A DNA stretch of 64,000 bases from Notospermus geniculatus (lineage: Eukaryota > Nemertea > Pilidiophora > Heteronemertea > Lineidae). Position numbers and translations under genes: made by a program. Positions 33,401-45,800 of this stretch are shown in pieces. Each line of letters opens with the position of its first letter. The stretch's first letter is position 1. The stretch lies in contig NMRB01000036.1 of NCBI GenBank assembly GCA_002633025.1, forward strand, positions 795,685-859,684, read 5' to 3'. The notes beneath the pieces are model-generated. The model did not search any database and had not been told where the DNA came from. It was given only the letters and a program-made list of their open reading frames with translations.

Positions 33401-35609
33401 TACCAACTCACTTTTCTCTGAGCCAGTTCCCGTTCCAACATTGCTTCCTCATCCTCATCCTCCGCTTTCACCGTAGCAACTGTCGTTGTTTCCACGACAG
33501 GCTCTGGCTGCTCCGGTTCAGCTGCTACACTGGCTTTCTTCTTTGTCTTCAGCCAACTTGAACCCCCGCTTCTTATCCTTTGTAACAATTCGTTACGATC
33601 TATCTGCTTCCCTGCTGGTGCTTCATCGCTTTTTTCCTTCATATCAACCTTTTCTTCGTCTAAAGTTTTCCCCTTAATGAATTTCATTGTGAATGTTTTC
33701 TTTTCCTCCTTCTTAACAAGTTCACTACCACGCTGGTCTCGCCGAAACCAATCGAACTCCTTCTGACCAGAATCTTTATCATAACTCTGTGGGAGGGGAC
33801 TGTTACTGCGGGAGGAACCAGTCGCCCCTAAACCTGAACGTGAGAACTGAACTTTGGGGCCTACAGGATCATTATCGTCATTCGACTCAGAGGCGTATTT
33901 TGCAAGATGGCCGTACAAACTTTTCTGTTCCTCTGGCGAATCGGGATATTCACTGAATAACTGTTGACCGATCGTTTGTGGTACACTTCCAGGTAGTTGT
34001 GGTCCTTCCACGACCGAGGTCTCCGGATGTGGCCATTCCGGACACTGATCAGGTAATTCCGGTCCGATAGTTTTGACGACAGGTGGTTGAGCATCGACTG
34101 ATGACACATGGGGTATGTCCTTTGGCAGAGGAGCCCCAGTGACTGCTGACAGTGACGGTGTCGAGCGACTATCCGTGGAAGGTTTTGATCTGAAACAAAA
34201 CACCAAAGCAGGAGTTAGGAAAAATGCGAGAATCGTAAAATGATCAAGAGCAAGTTCAAGGGCCCGGCTGTCAGTGTGGTGCAGATGCAACATTGGCATC
34301 TGTTATTTTGGGGGTTTACGGTTCAATCCCACTTCATTTCAAGGGAAAGATCCTGTAATTTGTGCACATTATTTGGTGACTATTGGAAGATGGCAACTGT
34401 TTCAAGCCAGGAGAATTCAAAACCACATCACAAAACTCACTTGGTCTGATGTTTCTTGGCCTCCTTTTGGTTCTTTTTCTCTTCTTCTCTCACTGCTTTC
34501 CGAGCTTCGAACGCCGTGTTGGCCTCCTCATATTCTTTATACTGTAGTAAATAACGGGTGTAATCCTCGGGTATCTCCCATGTCACTTCATTTGTTTCCA
34601 AGTGCCAGTAGTAGTAACACTGAGTACCATCATCAAGGCACTGCTGCCAAACAGTCTTGGGCTCTGGAGAAAGACGAAATGGTTAAGTTTCACTGTCACT
34701 AGTGTTAGAGGCAATCTCATAAAACCAAAAGAAATGGCGAGACAGAGATCAAGATACCTTCTGTGAGCAGGACAGCAAAAGCTCAAGTCTCCTTTTTTCA
34801 TCTTCCTCATTCATGGAAAGCACTCTGAGAATTTATTCAATCAGGAAAATTCAGAAGTTCACAATACCTGGCGTGTTGAATGTCTCCTCCTCTTCTTCCT
34901 CTTCAATGGTTTCTTCCTCTTCCTCCTCTTTGCCACCTTCTTCTGGCGTCACAGTATCTATTGACTCGATCTCGGCAAGAAAGTTTGCTACCTGCATGTC
35001 GATGTCTTTGCCAGGTTTGGTGGCGGGGGTAGGGGGAGGTGTCGGATCACGCTGGTTGGTTCCATTCACTTCCTCTGTGGAAAGAGGGGTCAAAATATGA
35101 GGAAATATGAATATTTGATTGAACTACCGGGTAACTAGTTTACAAACAACCTCCCAATCTGGCCACAGCCAAGTGACCTCCAATAACTATCAAGAGTGAA
35201 ATTATTTTGGCACATCCTAGTTCTGCTGGGTAGGACACAGCACCTACCCTGAGGAGACGGACCAACCACAGGTTCAGGTGTTCGTTCAGCTTGTTCCTCT
35301 TCATCATCTCCATTGTCATAACTTCCAAGGGCAGTCAAAGCATTGCTACTCCCTGAAGTATACAAAACAGCAGTATCGACATTAGTCAATAGTAATTTTC
35401 CATATCTTTGGCAAAAAATAAATATAGCTCCAACCCAATGCGTAATAGGCCTACTATACTAGACAATTTCTCAAGGAGACAGAGCGATGGATGAAAATCT
35501 TACCTGTCCTCGGCAGATGTTTACTTGCGGATGTCTCTGAACTGTCATCGTCAAGCTGAAGAATGGTCCGTCGCTTGCTGAATCCCTTGTTCCAATTTCT
35601 CGAGTACAT
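27471..35609 (-). CDS. FNBP4: Formin-binding protein 4 orthologue
   Basis: FNBP4 is a WW-domain scaffold that binds the proline-rich FH1 regions of formins. Exons, 5' to 3' on the minus strand: 35609-35504, 35352-35248, 35074-34868, 34663-34441, 34189-33412, 32324-32168, 31983-31925, 31774-31670, 31243-31110, 29232-29079, 28952-28029, 27620-27471. The ATG at 35609 is in CACCATG context and gives MYSRNWNKGFSKRRTILQLD. Acidic segments follow, then WW1, a lysine-rich region, a coiled-coil-like ELEQLERAEEE segment, WW2, and a proline-rich exon. The end reads SSMVQKWQKAQQEVEKEIA, like the conserved FNBP4 C-terminus, then stops early at DTEDSS. Phases are consistent if the duplicated block 32325-33411 is skipped. 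Confidence 0.9.
27684..27975. repeat. Degenerate ~60-bp tandem repeat in FNBP4 intron
   Basis: About five diverged units built on GTTAACTCATAGCTAAGCTC followed by TCTATCTACCT. Confidence 0.6.
28029..28952 (-). other. FNBP4 polyproline exon
   Basis: One 924-bp exon encodes repeated PPPP/PPLPP runs (for example PPEPEPPPLPPSSPPPPPSS), suited to SH3, WW or EVH1 binding. It ends in a basic SGKKKKKDK stretch. The opposite strand has an open glycine-rich frame that is only its shadow. Confidence 0.9.
29079..31243 (-). other. FNBP4 WW domain 2, split by an intron
   Basis: Exon 31243-31110 ends KGWSCHWDR and exon 29232-29079 continues DYKRYFYQNNETGSSQWEYP. Joined in phase 2 they form a complete WW domain. 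The intron splits the Arg codon. Confidence 0.9.
31250..31447. repeat. Degenerate ~24-bp minisatellite in FNBP4 intron
   Basis: Repeated AGAATCCAAGTTAACAT-like units, about eight copies with small changes in spacing. Confidence 0.8.
31458..31616. mobile_element. MITE-like inverted repeat, 159 bp
   Basis: Ends GAGGCCACCACCAGTAAGTG / its near complement CTAACTGGTGGTGGCCTC. Inner GACGTCA and GGCCGTG segments also pair. It lies in an FNBP4 intron. Confidence 0.8.
32190..33964. repeat. False tandem duplication of FNBP4 exons around an N
   Basis: 32190-33077 and 33079-33964 are near-identical, with a few SNPs and a 2-bp indel in the intron, and a single N at 33078 between them. Each copy holds part of the same two exons, and the partial copies abut the N. 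This is the pattern of two haplotypes joined end to end. Confidence 0.9.
34441..34663 (-). other. FNBP4 WW domain 1
   Basis: The exon reads TVWQQCLDDGTQCYYYWHLE then TNEVTWEIPEDY, with both WW tryptophans and the Tyr triplet. It closely resembles the first WW domain of FNBP4. A charged helix (AVREEEKKNQKEAKKH) follows. Confidence 0.9.
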
Positions 35610-36887
35610 GGTGCACGAGTTGATTACTTTGCTCCTGTTGGATAATACAACCAACTTGAGATTAGATTACTGTTTAAAAAAATGCTGCAGTTTTTGTATT
35701 TTGCGTAAATGTACGTACAGGTAACAGTTTCTCCATGGGTTTTGGTGTAAGAGGGGCGACGGTCGGTGGGCCTGGTAGGCCTATCGAATGCACTGCGCGA
35801 GGAGCCAAAGGCGCCTTCTGGCGAAATTTGCGCCTTCTGCCGATTTTAGGTGCTCTGAGATGCATTTTCTGAGTATCTCAGATGCATAATTGAGCGATCT
35901 AAATCATAAATTAGGGCAGACGAATTTTTAAGAGGGGCGGGGCGCCCTTTTTTTAACTGGTGTGGAGAATACTGATGTAATTCATTCATTCATCATCATG
36001 ATCATGTTCATGCAGTTAGGCCTAATACCCTCTCCCTGTGCAGGACTAGGCCTACCGCTACTAGCCTAGCCCTAGTACTATAAAAATAGGCCCTACCCTA
36101 CTAGGCCTACTGGGGGAGGCAGTGCAGCCTTGACATGTTGTAGGCCTACGACGTGCAATGCCAATCAATATCATGCAATGGCAATGTACATGATGCATGA
36201 AGTATAGGCCTAGGCCTACACGTAGCCAAGTAGCCTCGGCCGTAGGGCCTACACAGTACACGGTAGGCTAGGCCTAGCCTAGCGCAGCGGTGCATGCGAT
36301 TGCGAAAATGCATGCCAGAGGCTAGAGCCTAGGCCTATGTGCAACGCCGCCGCCCAGCCAGGCCCATGCGCCCGCGGCGCCGCCCATGCGCCATGATGCG
36401 ATGCCGATGGCCGCGCTGCGGCCGGGCGGTGGATGGAGCGATTTTATTTACGTTCAGACCATCTGACATCGATGCCACCACCTACCTCCTTGAATAATTC
36501 TTGTCCTACATAGTCATCGGCAGTTAAATTTGATTTTGGATGAATACTTAAAGCACTTCCAGTACAGTCATGACAGTAAGAAGTAAGCTATGAATCGGAA
36601 AATTTGAGAAAACGCGATGCACCCACTGCCATTTTGGATACAATTAGTCGTCCGAAGGAATTCTGCAACAGCTAATGCGATTGGCTGAATTAGCAATTAT
36701 GGACAAAATTGTTCCATTCAGATTCAGTGTTACAAATTTATTTGGCCGAAGCCTTTTCCCTGCTCTCGGAAGAGAACGAGATTATGCGAGATTGTCATTT
36801 TCCATCAAAACAAGTGGACCTTATTTCTGAGTTTTTCACGAAAAAAACATTGTGAAATTGACCGATTGTGTTCACACCAAGCGGAAA
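35610..36887. promoter_or_regulatory. Shared upstream region between divergent FNBP4 and RIC8
   Basis: The 1.28 kb between the two start codons has no coding exon. It holds clustered TAGGCCTA palindromes (35990-36290) and a strongly GC- and CpG-rich core at about 36280-36435. The arrangement suggests a bidirectional housekeeping promoter. No TATA box was assigned. Confidence 0.5.
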
Positions 36888-39800
36888 ATGGACGAATCTA
36901 ATCTACATGTACTGCAGTCCGGTTCGGAGGACGAAATCTGTAGGATTTTGGCTGAATTTGCAGCCAAGGTATGAAAGTTTATCTGCATTTTATTAGGCCT
37001 ACCTAGGCCTACAGTGTGTATCAAAAAAATGTAAGCGAATTCATGCCCATTTTAGCATGCAAGGGTTATTTAATTTGACAGTCAACTTGTCGTTTTCCAC
37101 AAATATATAGAAGCTTGATTGATTGATACCTTTCTTGCAGCAATACTACCGGTTCTGTCGCGCATGACCGAGTACTAATTACATCTTTAGTTCAGCATCA
37201 CCTCCCGCCTCGAAACGAAAGCCTGGACCTGTGGACTGTTCATTTTCGTCAAGGAATCTGAGTTGTTATCCTTGAGAAAATGGAGAAGGCTATGAAGCTG
37301 CAAATTGCAGCGATTATTCTGATCTGTACAGCGCACAACAAATAATCCCTGCAATTTGCAAGGGCATAGCTTTTCCGTTTTCCCAAGGATCACAACTCAG
37401 ATTCCTCAAGCATGTCATTGTCAAGTGACGAAAATGAACAGCCCTTTCTTGCCTCATCAAAGTAGCTGGAAGGTGAAAAATCAAAAAGTCCAGTTCTGCG
37501 CCCGTAAGAGGGGATATGAGTAATGGTTGGAATGTCCATAACAAAAATGAATAGAAAAAACACTCCAGTAACCCAGCCAGGGCCCATGTTCCCGAAGCCG
37601 TCGTTAGGTCAACGATGTCGTTAAAACTGGAAAAATTCATAGTGTAACGACATCATTAACCTTACGACGGCTTCGGGAACATGGGTCCTGGCTTATCCAT
37701 TTCTGACTTGACCTTATGATGACGAGTACAATAGACAGGGATTAGGGCTTCATTGACCATCCATGGGGTGGGATTGCATAATACATGTAGTATTTTGGAT
37801 TCTCCATGCCCTTACTGACAGTGAATCAATGAATGAAAAGGTGACAATAGCCCTGCAGACACCTCTGGTCACAGGCCACTCATGATAAATAATTGACTAA
37901 CAATTGAATGGACCTGTCCCTTTTCCAAGGCCTGACCGACTGGTGCTGTGAAGTGCTATGTCAGTGTTATGGTGTGCTGATCATGGCAAGAATAGGCCCC
38001 CTATTTGGCTCTTTTATCCTTGGTTTACGCCCAAAGTGGGTGTCTTCTTCAAAGCCCTTTTTTCATAAAAATATATATTTTTTTAATTTTAGGGTTTTAT
38101 TAATCCAATGATAAGCCCCTGCTTAAACTGCCTACCCATTCTTGCCAAAATATAACATCACTTNNNNNNNNNNNNNNNNNNNNNNNNNNNNNNNNNNNNN
38201 NNNNNNNNNNNNNNNNNNNNNNNNNNNNNNNNNNNNNNNNNNNNNNNNNNNNNNNNNNNNNNNNNNNNNNNNNNNNNNNNNNNNNNNNNNNNNNNNNNNN
38301 NNNNNNNNNNNNNNNNNNNNNNNNNNNNNNNNNNNNNNNNNNNNNNNNNNNNNNNNNNNNNNNNNNNNNNNNNNNNNNNNNNNNNNNNNNNNNNNNNNNN
38401 NNNNNNNNNNNNNNNNNNNNNNNNNNNNNNNNNNNNNNNNNNNNNNNNNNNNNNNNNNNNNNNNNNNNNNNNNNNNNNNNNNNNNNNNNNNNNNNNNNNN
38501 NNNNNNNNNNNNNNNNNNNNNNNNNNNNNNNNNNNNNNNNNNNNNNNNNNNNNNNNNNNNNNNNNNNNNNNNNNNNNNNNNNNNNNNNNNNNNNNNNNNN
38601 NNNNNNNNNNNNNNNNNNNNNNNNNNNNNNNNNNNNNNNNNNNNNNNNNNNNNNNNNNNNNNNNNNNNNNNNNNNNNNNNNNNNNNNNNNNNNNNNNNNN
38701 NNNNNNNNNNNNNNNNNNNNNNNNNNNNNNNNNNNNNNNNNNNNNNNNNNNNNNNNNNNNNNNNNNNNNNNNNNNNNNNNNNNNNNNNNNNNNNNNNNNN
38801 NNNNNNNNNNNNNNNNNNNNNNNNNNNNNNNNNNNNNNNNNNNNNNNNNNNNNNNNNNNNNNNNNNNNNNNNNNNNNNNNNNNNNNNNNNNNNNNNNNNN
38901 NNNNNNNNNNNNNNNNNNNNNNNNNNNNNNNNNNNNNNNNNNNNNNNNNNNNNNNNNNNNNNNNNNNNNNNNNNNNNNNNNNNNNNNNNNNNNNNNNNNN
39001 NNNNNNNNNNNNNNNNNNNNNNNNNNNNNNNNNNNNNNNNNNNNNNNNNNNNNNNNNNNNNNAATGAAAAGGTGACAATAGCCCTGCAGACACCTCTGGT
39101 CACAGGCCACTCATGATAAATAATTGACTAACAATTGAATGGACCTGTCCCTTTTCCAAGGCCTGACCGACTGGTGCTGTGAAGTGCTATGTCAGTGTTA
39201 TGGTGTGCTGATCATGGCAAGAATAGGCCCCCTATTTGGCTCTTTTATCCTTGGTTTACGCCCAAAGTGGGTGTCTTCTTCAAAGCCCTTTTTTCATAAA
39301 AATATATATTTTTTTAATTTTAGGGTTTTATTAATCCAATGATAAGCCCCTGCTTAAACTGCCTACCCATTCTTGCCAAAATATAACATCACTTTCACGG
39401 ATTTTTCTGCAGCTGAAAAATCCACTGTTTAATTTAATTAGGTCATAACCATGCAATTATTCCATGTTACCCAAAAGTGATGTCTCCACCCTATGATGTA
39501 TCATCCCTGCAAGTTTTAAGTCTGTATGACTTACAGTCGCAGAACTGGACTTTTTGATTTTTCACCTTCCAGCCCCTTTTTTTTCTTCAATTTTTTCCTT
39601 CTAGTTTTACCAAATGTTTTAAAACAAACTCTGATGATTTGCAGTACATTTACATTGGACCTCACTGTGCAAATGTTAAGCATTTGCTATTTAATTAACT
39701 TTTAGGCCAACTAAAAAAATGTGTTTTATATATGCACCGCTTCCTGACAGCACTTTACAAATAATCACATTCAGCATTCAGGAGCAGAGTGTATGGAGCT

Positions 39801-42800
39801 CCAACATGTCCAATACTGAAGTCGTGCCATGTGATCCTTTCACAAAAAACTTTTCTTCTATGAAAACTGCTCAAGCGTGACATGATTGCATCGTTGCTGA
39901 TACATACAATATGATACATGATATATTTTGTGCATTTAGCCTGAACGTTATGCTATCGGTAATAACACAAAATGAATAAGAAATTAGCGGTATTTAAAAC
40001 AGAGAGAATGAATTCCCTGGTCTCTCTGAGTTAATGCTACATGAGTTCATAAATAAAACAAAACAGCTGTTTAACCAAGCACAAAGTACCACTTGGAATC
40101 CTCCAGCTCTGGTAATATGCAGGACTTCAATCGCTGCCAGCTGCCTCCTCAACCTGCGATGCTTTCATACAAAATGATTTGCTCCACTTAATGTAACCAT
40201 GGCAACGGTTGTAAGCTCAAAATATCACCGATGACGTCTGCAGGCAAGATCTCAGCGAGGGAAGCTGACGTGAGTTGCATATAATACAACTGCGAGTTGG
40301 TTGCTTCCCCTTGATTTCCAGCTTGACCAAAGGCTTCATGAGTTCAATCAGCCGCAGCAGGATTTCTGCCAGAAGAAATATTTGCAGTGTTTCCGCCAGA
40401 GGGTACTTTTAGTATACTGAAGGGTATGCACTGAGTACCCTCAAAGGAACAGAAAAGGGCCATTTTCTTTAATTTCAATTTTCATGGGGTTTTTGCTGAT
40501 TTTGAAGAAATGCATACCCTCAAAAATATTTCTGGCAGAAACTCTGAGAGGGGCAGAATGGAATTCTGGTGTAATATCTCAGAGTGTTGCATGTTTTCAA
40601 TGTTAATTCTGGTGTAACATCTCTGAGTATTGCATGTTTTCAATGGTAATCTGGTGTAACATGTTTAAGAAATAATCAGAAGTGTACAGATCTTTGTTGT
40701 CAGAGTGTTGTCTCTTGAATGAAAATAAGGGCAATTTAAAGACACTGCTCTGCAGTGAAAAACCGTTTTGTACATGTACCTCTAGCGGATTGCATTTAAC
40801 ATACTGATTTACCAAGAGAATTACCCCTCTATCACATGAATGAAGAATGCATTCGATCCCCAGTCGGACCCAGTCAGTCCCAAATTGATCATTTCTATTC
40901 GTCATTTCAACCTCTTAAATGAGGACACCTCTCAAATAAGGACAGCATCATGTTACATAATCTGGAAAAACAGTTGACAGGGTTGATCCTTGTCCCGGGT
41001 CAACTCAGATTCAGAACATGAATCTGAAAGAATGCCGAAGACATTGAAGCATAGAGCCCTTTGATATCCTATCGCTGGAGACGTACACATTCAAAGCCAA
41101 CACAAGGCCACCATTCCACCACTAACCTGCCTGAGTATCGCCCAGCCCAGACCCCTAAACAGAATGCATGAGATCGAGTTGCCTGGCAACAGCGATATTG
41201 GCTTTGCAGAAACGAAGCGTTGTGCACTGGGGGTGTTCTAAGACAATGTGAAGTGTGGCAATGTTGAGTACTGTGACAAGGGAATAATGTCTTTCTCATT
41301 TGTTCTGCTTGTAATTTCCTTGCGCATGAAGTAACATAGTTGAAGAGAGAGCAAAAACTGATATTTTATGTAAAGAGAGAAAAAAAGTGGTACCAAGCAA
41401 CACTTAGTAATGGGGAAAGAAATGATGTGAAGGCTCGACAAGCAGCTGTTTCTGTTCCCATTGCCAGTCGGCTAAAGGTCATGCTAAATGTATTTGGCTG
41501 CAAATTCTGTATCTTGAATTTGGTTACAAGATTTTCCTGTCATTCTGTCATAAACGATACGTATTTGCAGGATGTCAAAATGTCCAAACCTATGTAGATT
41601 CTTTCTGCAAGTTTTGTTTTTGCTGACACACCTTCTCATGACTGATGCTTGCAATGTGCTATCACCTCAGTTCAGCACCGCAATGGACTTTATCCCTCCT
41701 TTTCTGGTAGACAATTTGAAATTAAAGGCTGTAACCTTCGATCTACTCCTACTGTACTGCTGGGATCCCCTAGAATTATGAAAAGGATCTTTGGGGCTTT
41801 TTGAAGTCCTTCAACGGCCAACTCTTTCTTCAGTGGGGGTTTTCACTTTCAGACAGAACATTAATATTATTATACTTATTCTTAAAAAATCAATTTCAAA
41901 ATAGTTTCTCTTGTTTCTTTTCAGAATGCACAGACATTTTCTTTCCCGTCATTGGATAAAAGTACAAAACAGGTAAGCAAAAGTGAACATATGCGCTCAC
42001 TTCTATTTCGCATACGGTATTTATCTGATCACACTTTCAAGAGATGTATGTCTCACATCCATGACACTGTCCTTCCGTAGAAATCCTATTGATCTCATTC
42101 AGATCAAGTCTTTAGTTAGTCACATCCACCTTGAGTTGTAAAGCTGTAGAATTCTAAGGGCTTAGATACTGCGAACGTGATGTTTACCACGCACAGTTGT
42201 GACCTTGCCAATGTCAGCTTAAACCGCAAATCCAGGTATTACGAGTACCGGTACATTTTTTTTGCCGACATCAAAACATGTCATTTATTGTCACACAATA
42301 TTGATTGTCGATTCAGTGCATATTTTGTGCAATCTTAGAAAATCAGTAGAAATAAAAAGCATCAGCATGGTGGAAGATCTACTGCTGAGCAATGAGATGT
42401 TTCGAACCATGAATTGCGTGGTCATTACGTTGACATTTACGGTTGTCCTGGTATCTATGGCGTACGTGCCACCAAACAGCGGGTTTCTCAATAGGAGGAG
42501 GCTGATGACATTTTAGCCTTTTATTCCCAGGCATATCACTAACCAGCAACTTCTAGGCACTTAAAGCCATAGTGGAGTTACATTGGAAAGGCCCAGAGCA
42601 GACATCGGTGCCTGCCACTGATGAGGTTACAGGTCCCAGTCTGAGCCATTCTGAGAGGCCAAGGCAACACTGACTTCAACAGCTGAGAAAAAGTTGGTAT
42701 TATTGAAAAGCCAACAAAATCAGCAAGAAATTTTCCAAGTAGAAATGAGCACAGTGCCTGTGGATTTTGTTTGACAGCACAGGCTTTCTACGGCCACTCA

Positions 42801-45800
42801 AGTTTCGTCCTGCTAATGCATAATGTCCACATGCCATTTTGGGGGCTAAGCTCTAAAATCAACTTCTGTGATCAAAAGTAACCGACTTGTCTTTCAGAAA
42901 ATGGTCGACAGTTGTCTGTTACAGTTGCAACAGAAGGCGTCATCACGGTGTTACGCAGCGTGTCTGGAAACGTTACGTATCCTCAGTCGTGAAAAATCGG
43001 GATTAGAAATGCTGGCGTGCGAGCCGTCGTTAAAAATTTTACTGAAGCATTCGGGAATTGAAAATTATGCACTGGAACAGGGAGAGAATATCACAGTTCA
43101 GGAAGTAAACCCAAAAGGTAATTGGTTTGGCCTTTGTGAATTGATTATGGTAGTTTCATTTCAGCCTCAGCTGTTGCCAGTGCTGGAAATTAATTGTTCA
43201 GTCGAGCCTCGCCCCAAATGGACCTCTGCCCAGGGGATGCTTCTTAAGGACAGGAAGGTTCAGTCCCAAATTGGTCAATTGTAAATACCTTATAAACTGA
43301 TTCTGCACAGTTGCACAATCCCACATTGTAAATTCTGAGGAAAAATTATTTCTCTTTTTTTTAGTCATCATTGAAGCTCAGAAGTCGTTATGTAATATCA
43401 TCTACAACAGCCCAACAGCACAGAGGATTTGCACGTAAGTCATGCAGTTGGCAAAGTAGAGACTTAAAGGTCCATCGTGTTGCCCACTTTTTGTTGACAG
43501 CCGTGGCACCGGCTAACACAGTTGGCCAAAGGCTAACTGTATGATAAAATTGTCTTTGCAGGAAAAATGGCTGTGTTGAAGGGATAGTCCAACGATTGAA
43601 AACATATAAGGATCCAGACCTTGATTCTGACGTGAAGGTAAGCCCCCATCCTCACACCCAGGGTCTTCACAACCCAACCGCTCCTTTCCTTGCACTTCTT
43701 TCTGGAGGGGTACGATCGTGAATGACCTGAGATTCTCAGGATGGGTTTTACGTAGAAAAATCAAAGTCATTCAGTGCTCGAGTAAGAGAAGACATGATTT
43801 TGCCTCCTGGAAGAATGTGATATTAAAAAAGGCAGGGCATTTTCAACCTCTGAGTAAAAAAGGCAGGGTGCGTACCCTGCAAAAACTCTTTAGCTGTGAC
43901 ACTAAACCAGGATGTTATTCAAGAAGCCAGCTCAGTTAATTAGCTTCATCTATACATCATCTTCCATCAGCTACAGTACAGAATTAATTGAGAAAGGCCA
44001 AGGATATGAGGATAATTACAGAAGCTAATTGACCGGCTGAGATCCATTGATCCACACGCAGGGCTATTTATAGACGATGAGGTCGGGTCATGCTTAGATT
44101 TGCATGATGCGCAGTTACGGTTCCTTGAAAGTCATGATATGACTGGGCAATTTTTCCGGAGTGCGTGTCAACAATATTGCTGCGTAGTTTTTTCAATGTC
44201 ATGCTTGTTTACTGATCAATCGTATGCGTGTTGGTCTTTGTGGATGCTCTGATCAGCTGGCACGTCGAAAAGCCAGGAATTGTGACCCCTGAGTGTTATA
44301 CCAAGTACCACATGATCTTTTTATCAACAACATGTATTCAACACAGAACATAGACTAGAACCCACACATTGTCTAAGGTCATCCAAGCCTAGATTTCCAC
44401 TCTCAATCCTGTTCATGACAAGAATATCGCCCAGCTGATGAAATCTCCTTTGTTGGTGATACATCACCTTGGAGACATGGTGGTACTGTTACCATGACAA
44501 CCGGGGAACCTTCGAACATAATTAGATTGAATTTCTGAGGGAATAACTCCGTCGTTGCTTTGCCTCATCACTGTAAATTACTTCCGACGGTGCATTTGTA
44601 GATGGACTTCATTCTGGCCGTAAAATTGATGATTACAGTCGCTGGTCTTGCTGTTAAAGGCGGGGTTAAAGGAAGAAGTGCTGTTCAATGCATTGCTATG
44701 TCATAAGAGATCAGTTTCTCTTCTCTGTGAGTAGTTATATCAGCAAATAAAGACGTTACAAAATGATGGCATTGTATCAATCATGATCTCTGTAGTTTAT
44801 GTGATGTAATCTAGAGTCCTAGTTGAGAAAGGCCTTTGGCAGCGGTGACTGTCAAGGCAATCTTGAGTTACAGCTGAGAAAGATGCTGGGCAGTCCTAGT
44901 GTCGCAATAAGCTTAATTTCAATCTTGGTTAAGACTGCAGATCAAAATTTTGCATCTGATTGAGTATTTCAGTAAAAATCATCTGTGGAGAACCCCCAGA
45001 CCCCCCTCTGCACAGGCACCTGATGCACTTAACTTTAAAGGCCGTCTGTGGCCACCATTCTTAGACCCCTACCCCACCTGACCCCACCCCGGGTGGGGTG
45101 GCAGGTGGGTCCCCAGGCACCGACATGTAGTACTGATACCTGGTGGACAAATTCTGAAAAATCACAGTTTAGTGTCTGACTATGTCCTTGCCAGACCCCT
45201 CTGTATTTTCAGGCTTGCTACAGTCAGGTTATATATGTGATATTCGAATTCTAAGACAGAACGTATTGAGTAGCCACCACTGTATGCTTTCAAATTGATC
45301 ATCGTAGTGGTTGCCATGGCAACGTCAACATTCTTCGTACCAGCTACGACATGTTCGATGTCATACAGAGAGACTTGTAAACACCACCTCATCGTGTTCT
45401 ACTTCCAAGGTGCCATTTATCATATTTTTCTATTGTCAAACGGACAGCACTGGTTGACACAAAGCGCTTGTTTTCATTAAGAATATCAGCCATTTTCATT
45501 TTATCTGAAGATGTTGTGCGGAAATTAACGAAGTGGTGATACGAGGAAGCGATTGATGTGAAAAGGATGCATTATGATTGAAGGTCTTATCTCGGCCATT
45601 TCTGCTGCGTCCAAGTGATGTAGCTTTAGATGCTGACTAATTAATGAGTCTGCTCTTTGTCATGATTTGATAAGAGTAACAAACAATAGCTAGAGAATAA
45701 CCATGAATACCTGGTAGATGGACGGGTGTTCGTGAATTTTGTAGTCAGTGGAAACAGCAGCGCCTGTCACCTTGACCCTAAGTTAGTTAGCACATCACTG

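Larger units (their letters stand above)
36969..41924. other. RIC8 first intron
   Basis: This 5 kb intron holds two foldback elements (37236-37441, 37576-37692), the N gap with duplicated flanks (38164-39062) and an imperfect inverted repeat (40362-40541). I see no exon in it. Confidence 0.6.

Noticed and set aside
33079-33411. Second copy of an FNBP4 coiled-coil exon as a true tandem exon duplication
   Set aside because: The copy is cut off at the N and the intron is duplicated along with it, which fits a haplotype artefact and not a real duplicated exon.
38142-39116. Several 310-336 codon open frames
   Set aside because: They consist of N bases in the assembly gap.
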